From the IMG/VR virus record IMGVR_UViG_3300034117_001582, positions 186,001-250,000 of that record: 64,000 nt of DNA; one strand, given 5' to 3'. Both the position numbers and the translations under genes were made by a program. Of the stretch, positions 9,641 through 19,315 are shown piece by piece. The stretch is from a virus. The stretch's first letter is position 1, and every line of letters starts with the position of its first letter. The notes under the pieces were generated by a model. It searched no databases. It was not told the origin of the DNA and worked only from the letters and a program-made list of their open reading frames with translations.

Positions 9641-12277
9641 TTATCCTATAATGTAATTTGTTTTTAAAAATTTAACCCAATTACTTTCATTTTGTGCGTT
9701 TTGTTGGTTTTGTTGGTTTATTAACTTTTCATCCTCTCGAGCTTTCTTAATAATTTCTTCAAACTCCTTATCACTCACAACTTTTTGTTTTGTAAAGTCT
9801 GATATTTCTTTTTCTTTATCTTTTAATTTTTCTTCTTTTAATTTTTTAGTTACTTCAGGAGATTTCATAAATTCTATTATTTTTTTTAAATCCTCCTCGT
9901 TAATTGGTTGTTCTACTTGTTCTTTTGTTTTTTCCTTTTTTTCTTGGTTTGCCTTTTTATATGATGAGGTTTGGTATTGTTCAGGTATTGGTATACCTGG
10001 TCTCCAACCATTAAGAATAGCAGTCTTTAATAAATTATTGTCGTTAACACTACCATCACTCATAAATTCATTTTTTACAATTCCCCAAGAATCTTTACCA
10101 AGTATCCGTTCAACTACCGATTTTGGTGTTTCAGAGATTTTATTAATTTCATCTATACCTGCGTTATAATCTTGACCTAAAGCGATATACCCACCTAAAG
10201 TCGCACCAGCCTTAACCAAAGGAATACCAACAGACTTAAGTCCTTTAGCTGAAAAATTTAAAGCGGCATTTGTATATTCGGCAATTGTTTTTTTACCAAA
10301 TTTTGCGTCACCTACCGACATAACTTTAGCTGCCCCTTCCTGAATCATTCTTTGTATTTTTGATCCATATTCAGCAATTACTTTTAATGCTGCTTGTATT
10401 TCAGGTTTTAACATTAGTTTAGTGTATGCCGCCAATTCTTTCATCGTCATCGTGGTAACACTTTTAACTAAAAAGTCTGGACAAGCCATTATAAATTTAA
10501 TCGCTTGTTTTACTCCTTCCCCACCTTCTCTAAATACGCCTTTTACTACTGACGAGTCTATTGCAAACGGTATAAAAGCAAATAAAACCGATAGTCCGGC
10601 CATTCTAGTATTACCTTCACTAAGATATATTCCAGCATCTAATAAATCTATGGCCGCACTTAATAACGCAGCCTCAGTTAATCCCAAACCCAGTGCTGCC
10701 GCTTCAGTCATACCAGCAAATCTCATGGCTAAACCAACGCCTTGTAATCCTGGTATTGCAATAGCAACTAAACTAGCCAACATTAAAATGTCGTGTATAT
10801 CCCAACTTTGCAACCAATCAACAAAATTATCACCCATTTTACCATATTCCCAAAAATCACCATGCCATGGTTTTTTAACTTCAGGTTTTAATGGTGCACT
10901 ATAACCAAATTGTAACTGTACCGCTTTAAATTCACCGATATATGTCTCGTAAGTGTTTAAATCGGAAAACTGTTGGGTCATATTTTGTCTTATCATATCC
11001 ATTTCCCAATCTATATCCTTATAACCCTCAATATTTGACGGTATGTCTATTTTTTCTGGTGTCGGTTCAAATCCTGATTCAAAATTAGGTAAATCTAAAT
11101 CTTGACCTGTGTATAATGGATCAACACGTAGAGCATCGGCCTCTCTACCCCTATTTATTGCTTTTTCTTTAGCAATTTCATTTCTTTTTATATTTTCATA
11201 ATACCGATATTTTTCCTTTTTTCTTTCATCAAATTTAAGATATTTGGCATAGTTTTCTTTTGTTATACCATTAGGGAATTCTACATGGTAATATTCCTTT
11301 TTTTTATCTACTAATTCTTTATCTTTTTTTTTGTTAATATTAGCAACTTCATTTGTGTATTGAGTATGTCTATTGGCGATTTGTTTAGATGACGTGTCAA
11401 TTAAATTTAAATAATATGGTCTTGTAGATTTAATAAAGTTATCCATTTCTTTATTTCCGGTGGCAACTCCACCACTACTAGGGCTTTTTAAAGTCGCGCC
11501 TAAAGCCCCCATTGGGTCATATTCCACATTGCTATTTCTTATCCCCGTACCTGATTGATAGGAATTTATTCGATTTGCAGCCTCTTCTTTCTCCGCTAAA
11601 TCTTTATTAGATTGGTTTATTTGTGCTTGTAACCTACCAATGTCTGAATCTCTATTTTTTTTTAAAAGATTAAGAGTCGCTTGGTATTTATTTGTTATGT
11701 TATTACACTCCGCCAAATAAATGGGATATTCTTCATCAGCAAACCCCTCTGGTGTTTTTCTTCTGTCGGTATCATAATTAAATATCGGTAACCCATCCTT
11801 ACCTTTAATATAAAACGGGTTATTTTTATAAAATTCGTCACCAGGAGCATTATCTTTAAACCATTTTTTCATATATTCAGAATGTTCTTTTTCTTGAACA
11901 TCGTAACAACCAAGATTACCATTATATCTTCCCCATACCTCACATGACGGAGAACCAACACTAGTAAAAACCTTCCCCTCATTAACAACAGGAGGATAAG
12001 ATTCTGGATAACCCTTTAAATTTATACTCTCCCACCAATAACTTTTATTTAATGGGTTTAATATTGAATTTGGATTATTTGTTAATTTTATTTTATCTAT
12101 TCTATTTTGTAGTTCACGTTTAGCACTATTTTTATAGTCTTCACCATATGCTAATGAAGATATAATCTTTTTTAATTCATCGTTACTTACTGATGTGAAT
12201 TGATTAGGGGTGTCTCCAGTAAAGTTTACAACTTCATTTAAAATATTTTCTAACATTATATGTTTTTTATTATTCAC
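9641..12277 (-). CDS. Large tagged protein with amphipathic/hydrophobic centre; candidate internal head/ejection protein
   Basis: 878 residues, family not recognised. The start is either 12277 (overlapping the upstream gene by 8 nt) or Met-8 at 12256, which gives the compact tag MLENILNE. Residues ~190-380 are charged and helical with coiled-coil character (KKKDKELVDKKKEYY). Residues ~490-640 carry a Gly/Ala/Leu-rich region with two or three long hydrophobic helices (ILMLASLVAIAIPG, MAGLSVLFAFIPFAI), similar in feel to pore-forming or membrane-inserting proteins. The C-terminus is Lys/Glu-rich. A role in DNA ejection is inferred from size, tag and neighbours. Confidence 0.65.
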   Translation of the reverse strand: MNNKKHIMLENILNEVVNFTGDTPNQFTSVSNDELKKIISSLAYGEDYKNSAKRELQNRIDKIKLTNNPNSILNPLNKSYWWESINLKGYPESYPPVVNEGKVFTSVGSPSCEVWGRYNGNLGCYDVQEKEHSEYMKKWFKDNAPGDEFYKNNPFYIKGKDGLPIFNYDTDRRKTPEGFADEEYPIYLAECNNITNKYQATLNLLKKNRDSDIGRLQAQINQSNKDLAEKEEAANRINSYQSGTGIRNSNVEYDPMGALGATLKSPSSGGVATGNKEMDNFIKSTRPYYLNLIDTSSKQIANRHTQYTNEVANINKKKDKELVDKKKEYYHVEFPNGITKENYAKYLKFDERKKEKYRYYENIKRNEIAKEKAINRGREADALRVDPLYTGQDLDLPNFESGFEPTPEKIDIPSNIEGYKDIDWEMDMIRQNMTQQFSDLNTYETYIGEFKAVQLQFGYSAPLKPEVKKPWHGDFWEYGKMGDNFVDWLQSWDIHDILMLASLVAIAIPGLQGVGLAMRFAGMTEAAALGLGLTEAALLSAAIDLLDAGIYLSEGNTRMAGLSVLFAFIPFAIDSSVVKGVFREGGEGVKQAIKFIMACPDFLVKSVTTMTMKELAAYTKLMLKPEIQAALKVIAEYGSKIQRMIQEGAAKVMSVGDAKFGKKTIAEYTNAALNFSAKGLKSVGIPLVKAGATLGGYIALGQDYNAGIDEINKISETPKSVVERILGKDSWGIVKNEFMSDGSVNDNNLLKTAILNGWRPGIPIPEQYQTSSYKKANQEKKEKTKEQVEQPINEEDLKKIIEFMKSPEVTKKLKEEKLKDKEKEISDFTKQKVVSDKEFEEIIKKAREDEKLINQQNQQNAQNESNWVKFLKTNYIIG

Positions 12278-13295
12278 CGATAAATAAATCGGGTTGGTTT
12301 ATTTTTTTCATGTAATCCCCACCTGTATTTGATTCAAAATAGTTAGAAACCTCAGAAGGTTTAACACCACCTTTAGGTAGTTTTTTAAAACTTTTATTGA
12401 ATTCATACAAATAGTGTATTTTTTTATTATATTCTTTGGATCCCTCAATTGACCCCCCCTTACTATAGTTAGATAAATCGGAATCTAATTTTGAAAAAAT
12501 AGTTTTAAATGTACCATTTTTAACCATATCATATGGTAGATATATTACCAATCCTTTGTATTTTTTATTTTGTAACTCAGATAATGTCGCAGCCTTAAAA
12601 ACTAATTGATTATCTTTTAATGTTTTTTCTAACATTTGTAATAAGTTTATTACATCTAAACTATTTTCGGCATATATGTATATTTTCCACCCACTATAAT
12701 TTTTATCTCCATTATTAAAATTATAAAAATCTAAACTATCTGAAATGTGACTACTGTATTCTAAAGCAAATCCAGTTAAATCGTAGTCATCCCATTGGTC
12801 TTTTATATTGCTATTATAATAGTCTAAAATAATTGAATATGCGTTTTTAAAATCTTCTTCGTATAATTTACCTATAAATTCAGTAATACTATATATTATT
12901 CCTGCATATTTAAATTTAGGTAGTTCAACATCTAACTTAAGTTTATCACCATATTCATTTATAAGTGTTAAATACTTGTCTGTTATTAATTTTTTATATT
13001 CATCACTTTGATAAAATGATGACATAATTTCATTATATGGTTCTAAATTTTTAAGTTTTGCGATTTTAAATAAAATACCCAACTCGGTTTCGGTTAAGAT
13101 TGGTGAATTAATTATCTCTTCTAATGTTTTACCAGTTTTGTTTATTAATTTAGTTATTTCTTCTTCAGTTACGTCATCTACGGTATTTGCAACATTCTCG
13201 TTATCCTCATTAATATGTTTTTTTACGCTAATTAATGGAATACCCATTAACCTTCTGTAATTATTTATTTCTAATAATAAATTATTTTCTTTCAT
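12270..13295 (-). CDS. Tagged hypothetical protein
   Basis: 341 residues. The tag reads LLLEINNYRRLMGIPL and ends at an I-N-E site (KKHINE) near residue 28. It shares the LLExI..(F/Y)RR(L/M) pattern with the 1031- and 534-residue proteins. The rest is mixed alpha/beta with many Tyr and Lys and no motif I recognise. Overlaps on both sides (4 nt upstream, 8 nt downstream) indicate translational coupling inside the virion-protein block. Confidence 0.75.
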   Translation of the reverse strand: MKENNLLLEINNYRRLMGIPLISVKKHINEDNENVANTVDDVTEEEITKLINKTGKTLEEIINSPILTETELGILFKIAKLKNLEPYNEIMSSFYQSDEYKKLITDKYLTLINEYGDKLKLDVELPKFKYAGIIYSITEFIGKLYEEDFKNAYSIILDYYNSNIKDQWDDYDLTGFALEYSSHISDSLDFYNFNNGDKNYSGWKIYIYAENSLDVINLLQMLEKTLKDNQLVFKAATLSELQNKKYKGLVIYLPYDMVKNGTFKTIFSKLDSDLSNYSKGGSIEGSKEYNKKIHYLYEFNKSFKKLPKGGVKPSEVSNYFESNTGGDYMKKINQPDLFIGE

Positions 13296-13627
13296 ACCTT
13301 ATAATTATTACCTGTTGGCCCCATGGTTCTTCCTGATGCCCATTTTTCACCAGCTTTACCTAACATATTACCTTTACCTCTACCAGTTTTATCCTCTCTT
13401 TTAGCACTTGTTATTGGATTACCTGGTCCTCTTCCTACTCCCGAGTCCCATGGCGTAATACTTGCTCCTGTGTCTGATGAGGTGTCTGTAGGTGCATCAC
13501 CTTCTTCATTAACCTCTTCTTCATTAACCTCTTCTTCATCCAATTCCGTTTCATCAATTTCTGCAGCATCTTTAACTTCCATAAGGAATTTAATTCTTTT
13601 AATATTATCTAAAAATTTTTTACTCAT
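13292..13627 (-). CDS. Small acidic, low-complexity tagged protein
   Basis: 111 residues. The opening KKFLDNIKRIKFLME ends in an L-M-E site. An acidic tract of EEEVNEE repeats (residues ~27-43) follows, then a Gly/Lys/Arg-rich basic tail (TGRGKGNMLGKAGEKWASGRT). Acid-then-base architecture with no globular core suggests a disordered or DNA-associated virion protein, but no family is recognised. It overlaps both neighbours by 4 nt. Confidence 0.75.
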   Translation of the reverse strand: MSKKFLDNIKRIKFLMEVKDAAEIDETELDEEEVNEEEVNEEGDAPTDTSSDTGASITPWDSGVGRGPGNPITSAKREDKTGRGKGNMLGKAGEKWASGRTMGPTGNNYKV

Positions 13628-15228
13628 GCTACTATTTCAAAATTGTTAAGTTGGTTAAAAGCGTTACCTCTGGTTTCACTAGTTCCTGTACCTCCAGCGT
13701 TTAAGTCAACAAAGTAATTTATCGCATCATCTTCATTTGTAAATTCAGGAAGTTGGTCAGCGGATTTACATTTTGTAAAAAATGAGACTGCCACTTCAGC
13801 AGCAATATCAACATCATTTACAACTTCAGGGTTACTTACCAATTCCCTACCAATACAAGTACCATACTTTTCGTAATTCCCTTTAAACGTTAACCCATTA
13901 AACCCTCTTCCTCTATATTTAAAACCTTCGGTTTTTGAATTTCCAAACATACCTCCGTAAACTCGATTAAAAAATTTTTCATCGTCTGATTTTAATTCAT
14001 TTAATTCAACATCGTCAGATGGTACTCTACTTTTAAAAATTTCCCGAATTCTAGAGTTATCTGTATTACCATACCCAGTTTCATTTTGAGGGATAAACCC
14101 CGACTCTTTACCTATGACGCAAAGAATACCGACTTGGGTGTATGGGTTAGTAATCCCTTTTTTATTCATATAATCTATCATTATTTGAGCGTTTCGTCTT
14201 GTTTCACCACCTAAACCAACAATTTCAACTTTACCGTTTAAAAGTGAAACAACATTAGAAATTACACCCATTTTTATTAAGAACATAGATAAGTCTTCAT
14301 CATCAAAACCTTTAATTTTTAAATTAAAAAACATTTCCTCTAATGTTTCAGAATCCGCAATCCCCGTTTCTGGTAAATTAACGGATTTTTGATAATTATA
14401 AATCGCTTCTTGAGTGTCTCTGTCAAACTTACCGGTAATCTCTAAATCATCTGATATTGATAAGAAGTTCAGTGCTAATTGTATTTGTTCAATATCGGGT
14501 TTAAAACTACCACTACTTCTTGAGTCGTAAACGTTACCTGATTTCCACATTTCTTGAAATCTCTCTAAAAATTCATATATAGTATCAAAATCGGTAACAT
14601 CTTCACCACTAATATCAACATTATCTTTTTCTATGAACGGTAAGTCTTCTATTTTTGGTTCTATATCAATTTCAAAATCAGAAACATTTTGAAATAACGC
14701 ACTATCAATTTCATTTTTTAAGTTATTAATTTTATCATTACTAAACCCTAAACCATAATCTATAGAATCATATGACCCTAAAACATCTGCACCATTTTTA
14801 GTAAATGTCTGATAAAATAATTTTGATTCATCTTCTAACTCTTTAAAATCTTCCTTTTCTTCACCACCATAAAAATAATCCTCATCAACAATACCTTTAA
14901 TGATGTTAATATTTGCCCTTGGAAATGTTTTATTTAATGCGTCAATTAAAAATGGTATGTTTTTTTTATTTTTAAATTTATCATTAACCCCAATAGACAC
15001 AAAAACATGGTCTACGTAAGGCATTGGGGATTGGTCTGTTAGTTGATTTAACAATTTATCTATTGTCATATCATCGTTTACTAAGTTTGGTAAACTGATA
15101 AAATCATCACTTTCTAAATAACCTATAAGGCGGTCACCTATTAATACAACCTTAACTGGCGACTCGATATCCTCCTTAAGGTTTGACAATCTTTTAAAGT
15201 TTTTTATTTCATGTAAAATAGTTTTCAT
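13624..15228 (-). CDS. GH19-type lysozyme with peptidoglycan-binding domain and SGNH-like N-terminal domain
   Basis: 534 residues. The tag ILHEIKNFKRLSNLKE (L-K-E) is followed at ~25-160 by an SGNH-hydrolase-like fold: VVLIGDRLIGY in place of the GDS block, and HVFVSIGVND for the GxND block. A PG_binding_1 helix bundle lies at ~243-300 (KFDRDTQEAIYNYQKS). A GH19 chitinase/lysozyme domain lies at ~345-495, with the probable catalytic Glu in IGKESGF (E375) and the family motif YRGRGFNGLT (438-447). GH19 phage enzymes cut the glycan of peptidoglycan. The tag and the virion-block position favour a virion-associated lysin over a holin-dependent endolysin. In the SGNH-like part the usual nucleophilic Ser of GDS is Arg, so esterase activity is doubtful. 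Confidence 0.85.
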   Translation of the reverse strand: MKTILHEIKNFKRLSNLKEDIESPVKVVLIGDRLIGYLESDDFISLPNLVNDDMTIDKLLNQLTDQSPMPYVDHVFVSIGVNDKFKNKKNIPFLIDALNKTFPRANINIIKGIVDEDYFYGGEEKEDFKELEDESKLFYQTFTKNGADVLGSYDSIDYGLGFSNDKINNLKNEIDSALFQNVSDFEIDIEPKIEDLPFIEKDNVDISGEDVTDFDTIYEFLERFQEMWKSGNVYDSRSSGSFKPDIEQIQLALNFLSISDDLEITGKFDRDTQEAIYNYQKSVNLPETGIADSETLEEMFFNLKIKGFDDEDLSMFLIKMGVISNVVSLLNGKVEIVGLGGETRRNAQIMIDYMNKKGITNPYTQVGILCVIGKESGFIPQNETGYGNTDNSRIREIFKSRVPSDDVELNELKSDDEKFFNRVYGGMFGNSKTEGFKYRGRGFNGLTFKGNYEKYGTCIGRELVSNPEVVNDVDIAAEVAVSFFTKCKSADQLPEFTNEDDAINYFVDLNAGGTGTSETRGNAFNQLNNFEIVA

Positions 15229-15533
15229 TTGTATTCTGCTTTTGGTATTTTTTTAGGATAAACAACATAATATTCATTTAAAAATGAAATTAAATTATCC
15301 TCATCGTTTATATAATCAACATCAACATCTTCTTCCCATTCATCCTCATCATCCATTAATGATTCAAAAATGTCAAAGTTTTTTGAGTTATCAAATCCAA
15401 ACTCCTCAAAAAAACTATATTCAATAAAGTCTTCTCTTACCATATCATCACCATCACCAATCATCTTAAACTCGACGATTATTAAGTTTTGTACCTTGTC
15501 AATATATTGTGATATGACTTCAACTACTTCCAT
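15225..15533 (-). CDS. Small acidic hypothetical protein
   Basis: 102 residues, strongly acidic, with a DDEDEWEEDVDVDYINDED tract near residue 63. No recognised family. It overlaps the lysozyme gene by 4 nt and abuts the next gene upstream, so it belongs to the same operon. No tag is present. Confidence 0.7.
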   Translation of the reverse strand: MEVVEVISQYIDKVQNLIIVEFKMIGDGDDMVREDFIEYSFFEEFGFDNSKNFDIFESLMDDEDEWEEDVDVDYINDEDNLISFLNEYYVVYPKKIPKAEYK

Positions 15534-16024
15534 TAGTTATATTTGTTAAATCTCCTAAACATATCAAGTGATTTATTCACACTCTCTTCTATTTGGTCTT
15601 CTTCACCGTCCAATTTTTGTTCATCGTCTAATAAATCGTCAAATTCAATATCATCGTATAATTCTTCATCTTCATCCTCATAAACGTCAGAAGGGCCTTT
15701 TGATACAAAATCATAAGGTCTTTTACCAAAACCCATTTGTGTCATGGATTGTTGTGGACCATCAGATTCAAACTCATATGCCTGGTCAATTGAATCGTAA
15801 TTTCCTGGTTTTGCGGTAATCTCATTAACATTATGATTTCTATATGTCTTAACATTACCTAAATTATCTACGGTAACGCCTTCTTTATCTCCTGCCGCAT
15901 CATAAACCGTAAGTGGTGTCATATTTGATGACACATTACCAGTTGCATAACCATCATAAACGGTTGAATGTTGTTTTAAAATTGATTGTCTGTCCTCATC
16001 AGACATTGTTGAATATCCTCTCAT
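15533..16024 (-). CDS. Hypothetical virion-block protein
   Basis: 163 residues. The opening MSDEDRQSILKQHSTVYDGY resembles the EEKNSIREQH-type tag of the protein at 46694-47299. The middle is rich in Thr, Val and Asn. An acidic stretch (EDEDEELYDDIEFDD) precedes a short basic helix at the C-terminus (NKSLDMFRRFNKY). Function unknown. Coupled to both neighbours (1- and 4-nt overlaps). Confidence 0.7.
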   Translation of the reverse strand: MRGYSTMSDEDRQSILKQHSTVYDGYATGNVSSNMTPLTVYDAAGDKEGVTVDNLGNVKTYRNHNVNEITAKPGNYDSIDQAYEFESDGPQQSMTQMGFGKRPYDFVSKGPSDVYEDEDEELYDDIEFDDLLDDEQKLDGEEDQIEESVNKSLDMFRRFNKYN

Positions 16025-16707
16025 TCTATTTTTTTATTTATTGTTTTATGTGCTTCTTGCATCCAAAACTTCTTTGCGGTGTTTGATAACCTCTGCATTG
16101 AATTTTGTATATTAGATACACTTGTTTCTTTATTTTCATTTTCTAATAGTTTTAATGATGCTCTGATAAAGATGTCTCTTGTCTGTTGCGATCTTTCTAT
16201 TAGTTTATTTATAATTACTTTATCGCCTTTATTAAATTCAATATTATGTGATATTAATTTAATATAGTCTTTAATGTAGTCGGGACCGGCCAAAATAAAC
16301 TTACCACCTTCAGTGTACATGTTATGTGTACCTAACCTTTTTTCTAACTCTAAAAACTCGTAGATTTTATTTATTTCTCCCTTATCAAAAAGAGATAAGA
16401 ATTCACCAATTTTTACTAAATCATCAACATCCTTAATTTTGACTTCTTGTAATGATTCTACATCGTAATCAGTATCAATAATCCATGCATCCTCTTCGGG
16501 GATTAAAGATAACCTACTAAAAATATTGTTGTTTTCATCATACCACTCAACTCGGTATTGAACACCAATATCCCTACCTGTAAATTTTGGCACATTTTCT
16601 ATACTTATAACCTTTCCTTTTATTCCAGCACCTAAAGATTCACCATCCATATGAACCAAAACAATTCTATCGTCTTTTTTTAGTTCAGGATTTAATTTAT
16701 TTCTCAT
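16021..16707 (-). CDS. Hypothetical protein with SH3/KOW-like N-terminal barrel
   Basis: 228 residues. Residues ~10-70 read like a small beta barrel (KKDDRIVLVHMDGE, KGKVISIENVP, YRVEWYDENN), as in SH3/KOW folds. A helical C-terminal half follows with WMQEAHKTINKK near the end. It is the first gene of the 13.3-16.7 kb operon, and an ATATTTATTA element lies immediately before its ATG. No tag. Confidence 0.65.
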   Translation of the reverse strand: MRNKLNPELKKDDRIVLVHMDGESLGAGIKGKVISIENVPKFTGRDIGVQYRVEWYDENNNIFSRLSLIPEEDAWIIDTDYDVESLQEVKIKDVDDLVKIGEFLSLFDKGEINKIYEFLELEKRLGTHNMYTEGGKFILAGPDYIKDYIKLISHNIEFNKGDKVIINKLIERSQQTRDIFIRASLKLLENENKETSVSNIQNSMQRLSNTAKKFWMQEAHKTINKKIE

Positions 16708-16754
16708 ATTAATAAATATAATTATATTAATAATAACGCCAATAGATTATTAAT

Positions 16755-19214
16755 CTATTTTATAATCGTTAAGTTCCCTGAAAATTCTCTTTTACCATCA
16801 TCTTTAATCATACCAAATCTAACAACCCAAGTATATGTTCCATCAGGACATTTAATGTTATTATATGTTCCATCCCAAGTTGATTTAGAATCATTTGTTT
16901 CCCATATAGTTTCACCCCATCTGTTAAATATTTTCATATTAAAGTCATAAGGATTAAATCCTGATGTGAATACGGGAGCAAATGTCTGATTATGTTCATC
17001 ACCATCAGGGGTAAACGTATTAGGTATATATATCAAATCTTGTGGACAAAGTTCCAAAGTCACATTAAATGTTTGAGGGAGTGACACACAACCATTATCC
17101 CATCTTACAACATCAAAAGTAAATAAACCATCCTGATCCCAAGTTATATTAATAGTGGGGCCTTGTAATGTATCACCAAATACGTACCACTCATTATAAC
17201 CACCATTAGGTGATATCGCTTCATACATATCAACTATACTATCACCTTCACATATTTGGTGATATTCATAATTAACTCCATTTCTACCGTCAACAACAGG
17301 CGTTATTAATGGTCTTGGATATACTTGGACATTTATATTTGTGTCAAAAACACATCCTGATTGATTATAAACATAGGTAATATTATCAATACCGACAAAA
17401 CCATTATCAGGACAATATTCATTACCCCAAATATTATTACCAAATAAGATACCTCCAGGTGGTGTTGTAATAACATTAACACAACCATCATATTCACAAT
17501 AAGGTCCCATAGGTGTGATAACTGGTAGTACGTTTAAAACCACAATATTAAAGTTCTGAGGTAATGATTGGCAACCAAGTTGGTTTACACCAATCACTGA
17601 TAGCGCACCATTATAAAATCCACCATTAACCCCCGTTACATCCAAGTTTATTTGACCCGTACCTTGTCCTGAGGTGATATTTCCTATCGTGTTAGTCCAA
17701 ACATACCCTAAGTTAGGGAAAAGACTTGTAATCCCATAAGGATTGATTGTGGAGTTATAACAAACCGTGTCTAAACCTGTAATTTGGTTGATTGTAACCA
17801 TTGGTGGGTCAATTAATGTTGTTGTTCCTTGTGATGTACACCCATAAGTGTCAGTAACAATACAACTAATATTTCCCGAACATAAATTATTTGCGACTTG
17901 CGTTGTTTGTCCATTACTCCATAAGAACGTATATGGTGAAACCCCATCAATTGGATTAACTGCCGATTGACCATCACAATCCCCAAAACATGTTGGATTA
18001 ATATTTGCAAATTGTGGTGATTGTAATGGTGGCGGGTTATTTAATGTTACTGAAGAACTATAGGTACATCCAGCAGCATCAACTAAATTATATGTGTATA
18101 TACCTGAACATAAATTAGTTAAATTAAAATTATTACCTAAACCATTCCATGATATAGTCGTAACTCCATTCCCCCCATTTGGTGTGATGATTATATCTCC
18201 GTCACACCCATTATTACAATGTGGGTCATTTGCCACAACATTTGGTGGTGGTAAATTAGGTGGTCCAGGAGCCACAAATACGGTGTCAGGACCCAAATTT
18301 CCAATACCCACATTACACGTACTCCATCCCGCATTACAAATAGGATATACAAAATGACAAGTATAATTTGCTCCTGCCGGTGGAGGGGTTACAGTAATTG
18401 TCGGACCCGTACCAATTGGATTTGGGTTACCAACCTGATACCAAGTTAGGGTAGGGGTAACAGCAGGACCACTTGGTGTCCATCTATGTGAGTTGTTTTG
18501 AGTTGACCATTGAGAAGAGTTTCTTCCCGGAACTGCAATACCAATAGTTCCTGGTTGGTTATGAATCCCTTGAACTGCCGTCCCAAGAGCCCAATTAGGG
18601 CAATTTGGTTTGTTCTGTATGTGGTTTTCAATTACATTTGTTGATTCATATATGACAATATGAAAATTACCTTGTAAATTAGTACACAAGTACATAGGAA
18701 CGTTAATCCAGCTAACGGTTAATTTTCGACAAGGAGCAACTCCCGATACTTGATATCTGATTTGTCCTCCGATTCCAGGGTGCCAGTCTTGCCAAGGACC
18801 CATAATACAATTCTTTGGAACATTTAAACCACCATTAGGAATTGCAACAGAAGCAAAGGTTGCTGGTTGGCCACCTGAAAAACCAATCCATCCATTAGAT
18901 CCAATGTAGAACTGTGTGTATGTATTTCCAAAAAAACAAAAGGTAAACCCTATGTTTTGTGGTTGAGATATTGCATCATCACCTAAAAAGACTTGCGTTC
19001 CTGTGTTGGTTTGTGCAACATAAGGAATGTTAGTTACACCATAGTTTGTGGTTTGATTAGGATTTGCACCACCTGGACCACACTGACTTAAGTCCGCCGT
19101 TAAAGTGGTCGAGTTAACACCACAAGGTAATAATTGGTCAGGACCAAGATATGGGCAATATTGTGAATAACTATAAAAAGTTAAAAAAATAAAAAGGTAT
19201 TTAAGTAGTTTCAT
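16755..19214 (-). CDS. T9SS type B-sorted surface protein with SprB-like repeats
   Basis: 819 residues. A signal peptide (MKLLKYLFIFLTFYSYSQ) is followed by a ~250-residue beta-rich domain containing FCFFGNTYTQFYIGSNGWIGF, a form common in Bacteroidota adhesins. Ig-like and SprB-type repeats come next (CNNGCDGDIIITPNGG, TCFGDCDGQSAVNPIDG). The last ~90 residues are a gliding-motility-associated C-terminal domain: YIPNTFTPDGDEHNQTFAP, MKIFNRWGETIWET, CPDGTYTWVVRF. That domain is the type B signal that sends proteins through the type IX secretion system to the cell surface. Codon use and AT-content look like the neighbours. Such a gene would remodel the host surface or act as an adhesin; the role is inferred. 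A GTATTTAT element precedes the ATG. Confidence 0.9.
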   Translation of the reverse strand: MKLLKYLFIFLTFYSYSQYCPYLGPDQLLPCGVNSTTLTADLSQCGPGGANPNQTTNYGVTNIPYVAQTNTGTQVFLGDDAISQPQNIGFTFCFFGNTYTQFYIGSNGWIGFSGGQPATFASVAIPNGGLNVPKNCIMGPWQDWHPGIGGQIRYQVSGVAPCRKLTVSWINVPMYLCTNLQGNFHIVIYESTNVIENHIQNKPNCPNWALGTAVQGIHNQPGTIGIAVPGRNSSQWSTQNNSHRWTPSGPAVTPTLTWYQVGNPNPIGTGPTITVTPPPAGANYTCHFVYPICNAGWSTCNVGIGNLGPDTVFVAPGPPNLPPPNVVANDPHCNNGCDGDIIITPNGGNGVTTISWNGLGNNFNLTNLCSGIYTYNLVDAAGCTYSSSVTLNNPPPLQSPQFANINPTCFGDCDGQSAVNPIDGVSPYTFLWSNGQTTQVANNLCSGNISCIVTDTYGCTSQGTTTLIDPPMVTINQITGLDTVCYNSTINPYGITSLFPNLGYVWTNTIGNITSGQGTGQINLDVTGVNGGFYNGALSVIGVNQLGCQSLPQNFNIVVLNVLPVITPMGPYCEYDGCVNVITTPPGGILFGNNIWGNEYCPDNGFVGIDNITYVYNQSGCVFDTNINVQVYPRPLITPVVDGRNGVNYEYHQICEGDSIVDMYEAISPNGGYNEWYVFGDTLQGPTINITWDQDGLFTFDVVRWDNGCVSLPQTFNVTLELCPQDLIYIPNTFTPDGDEHNQTFAPVFTSGFNPYDFNMKIFNRWGETIWETNDSKSTWDGTYNNIKCPDGTYTWVVRFGMIKDDGKREFSGNLTIIK

Positions 19215-19223
19215 GTTTTAATT

Positions 19224-19231
19224 ATAAATAC
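19224..19231 (-). promoter_or_regulatory. Candidate phage late promoter before the T9SS-type gene
   Basis: Minus-strand GGTATTTATAATTAAAAC runs directly up to the ATG at 19214, with a 9-nt gap. A matching GATATTTATTTGT on the plus strand precedes the divergent hydrolase gene at 19316. Confidence 0.5.
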
Positions 19232-19315
19232 CAAAACTATACATTATAAACTTTGATAAATCAATATGACTTATCATTTATGTACATCTTTTGAATATTA
19301 ACGATATTTATTTGT

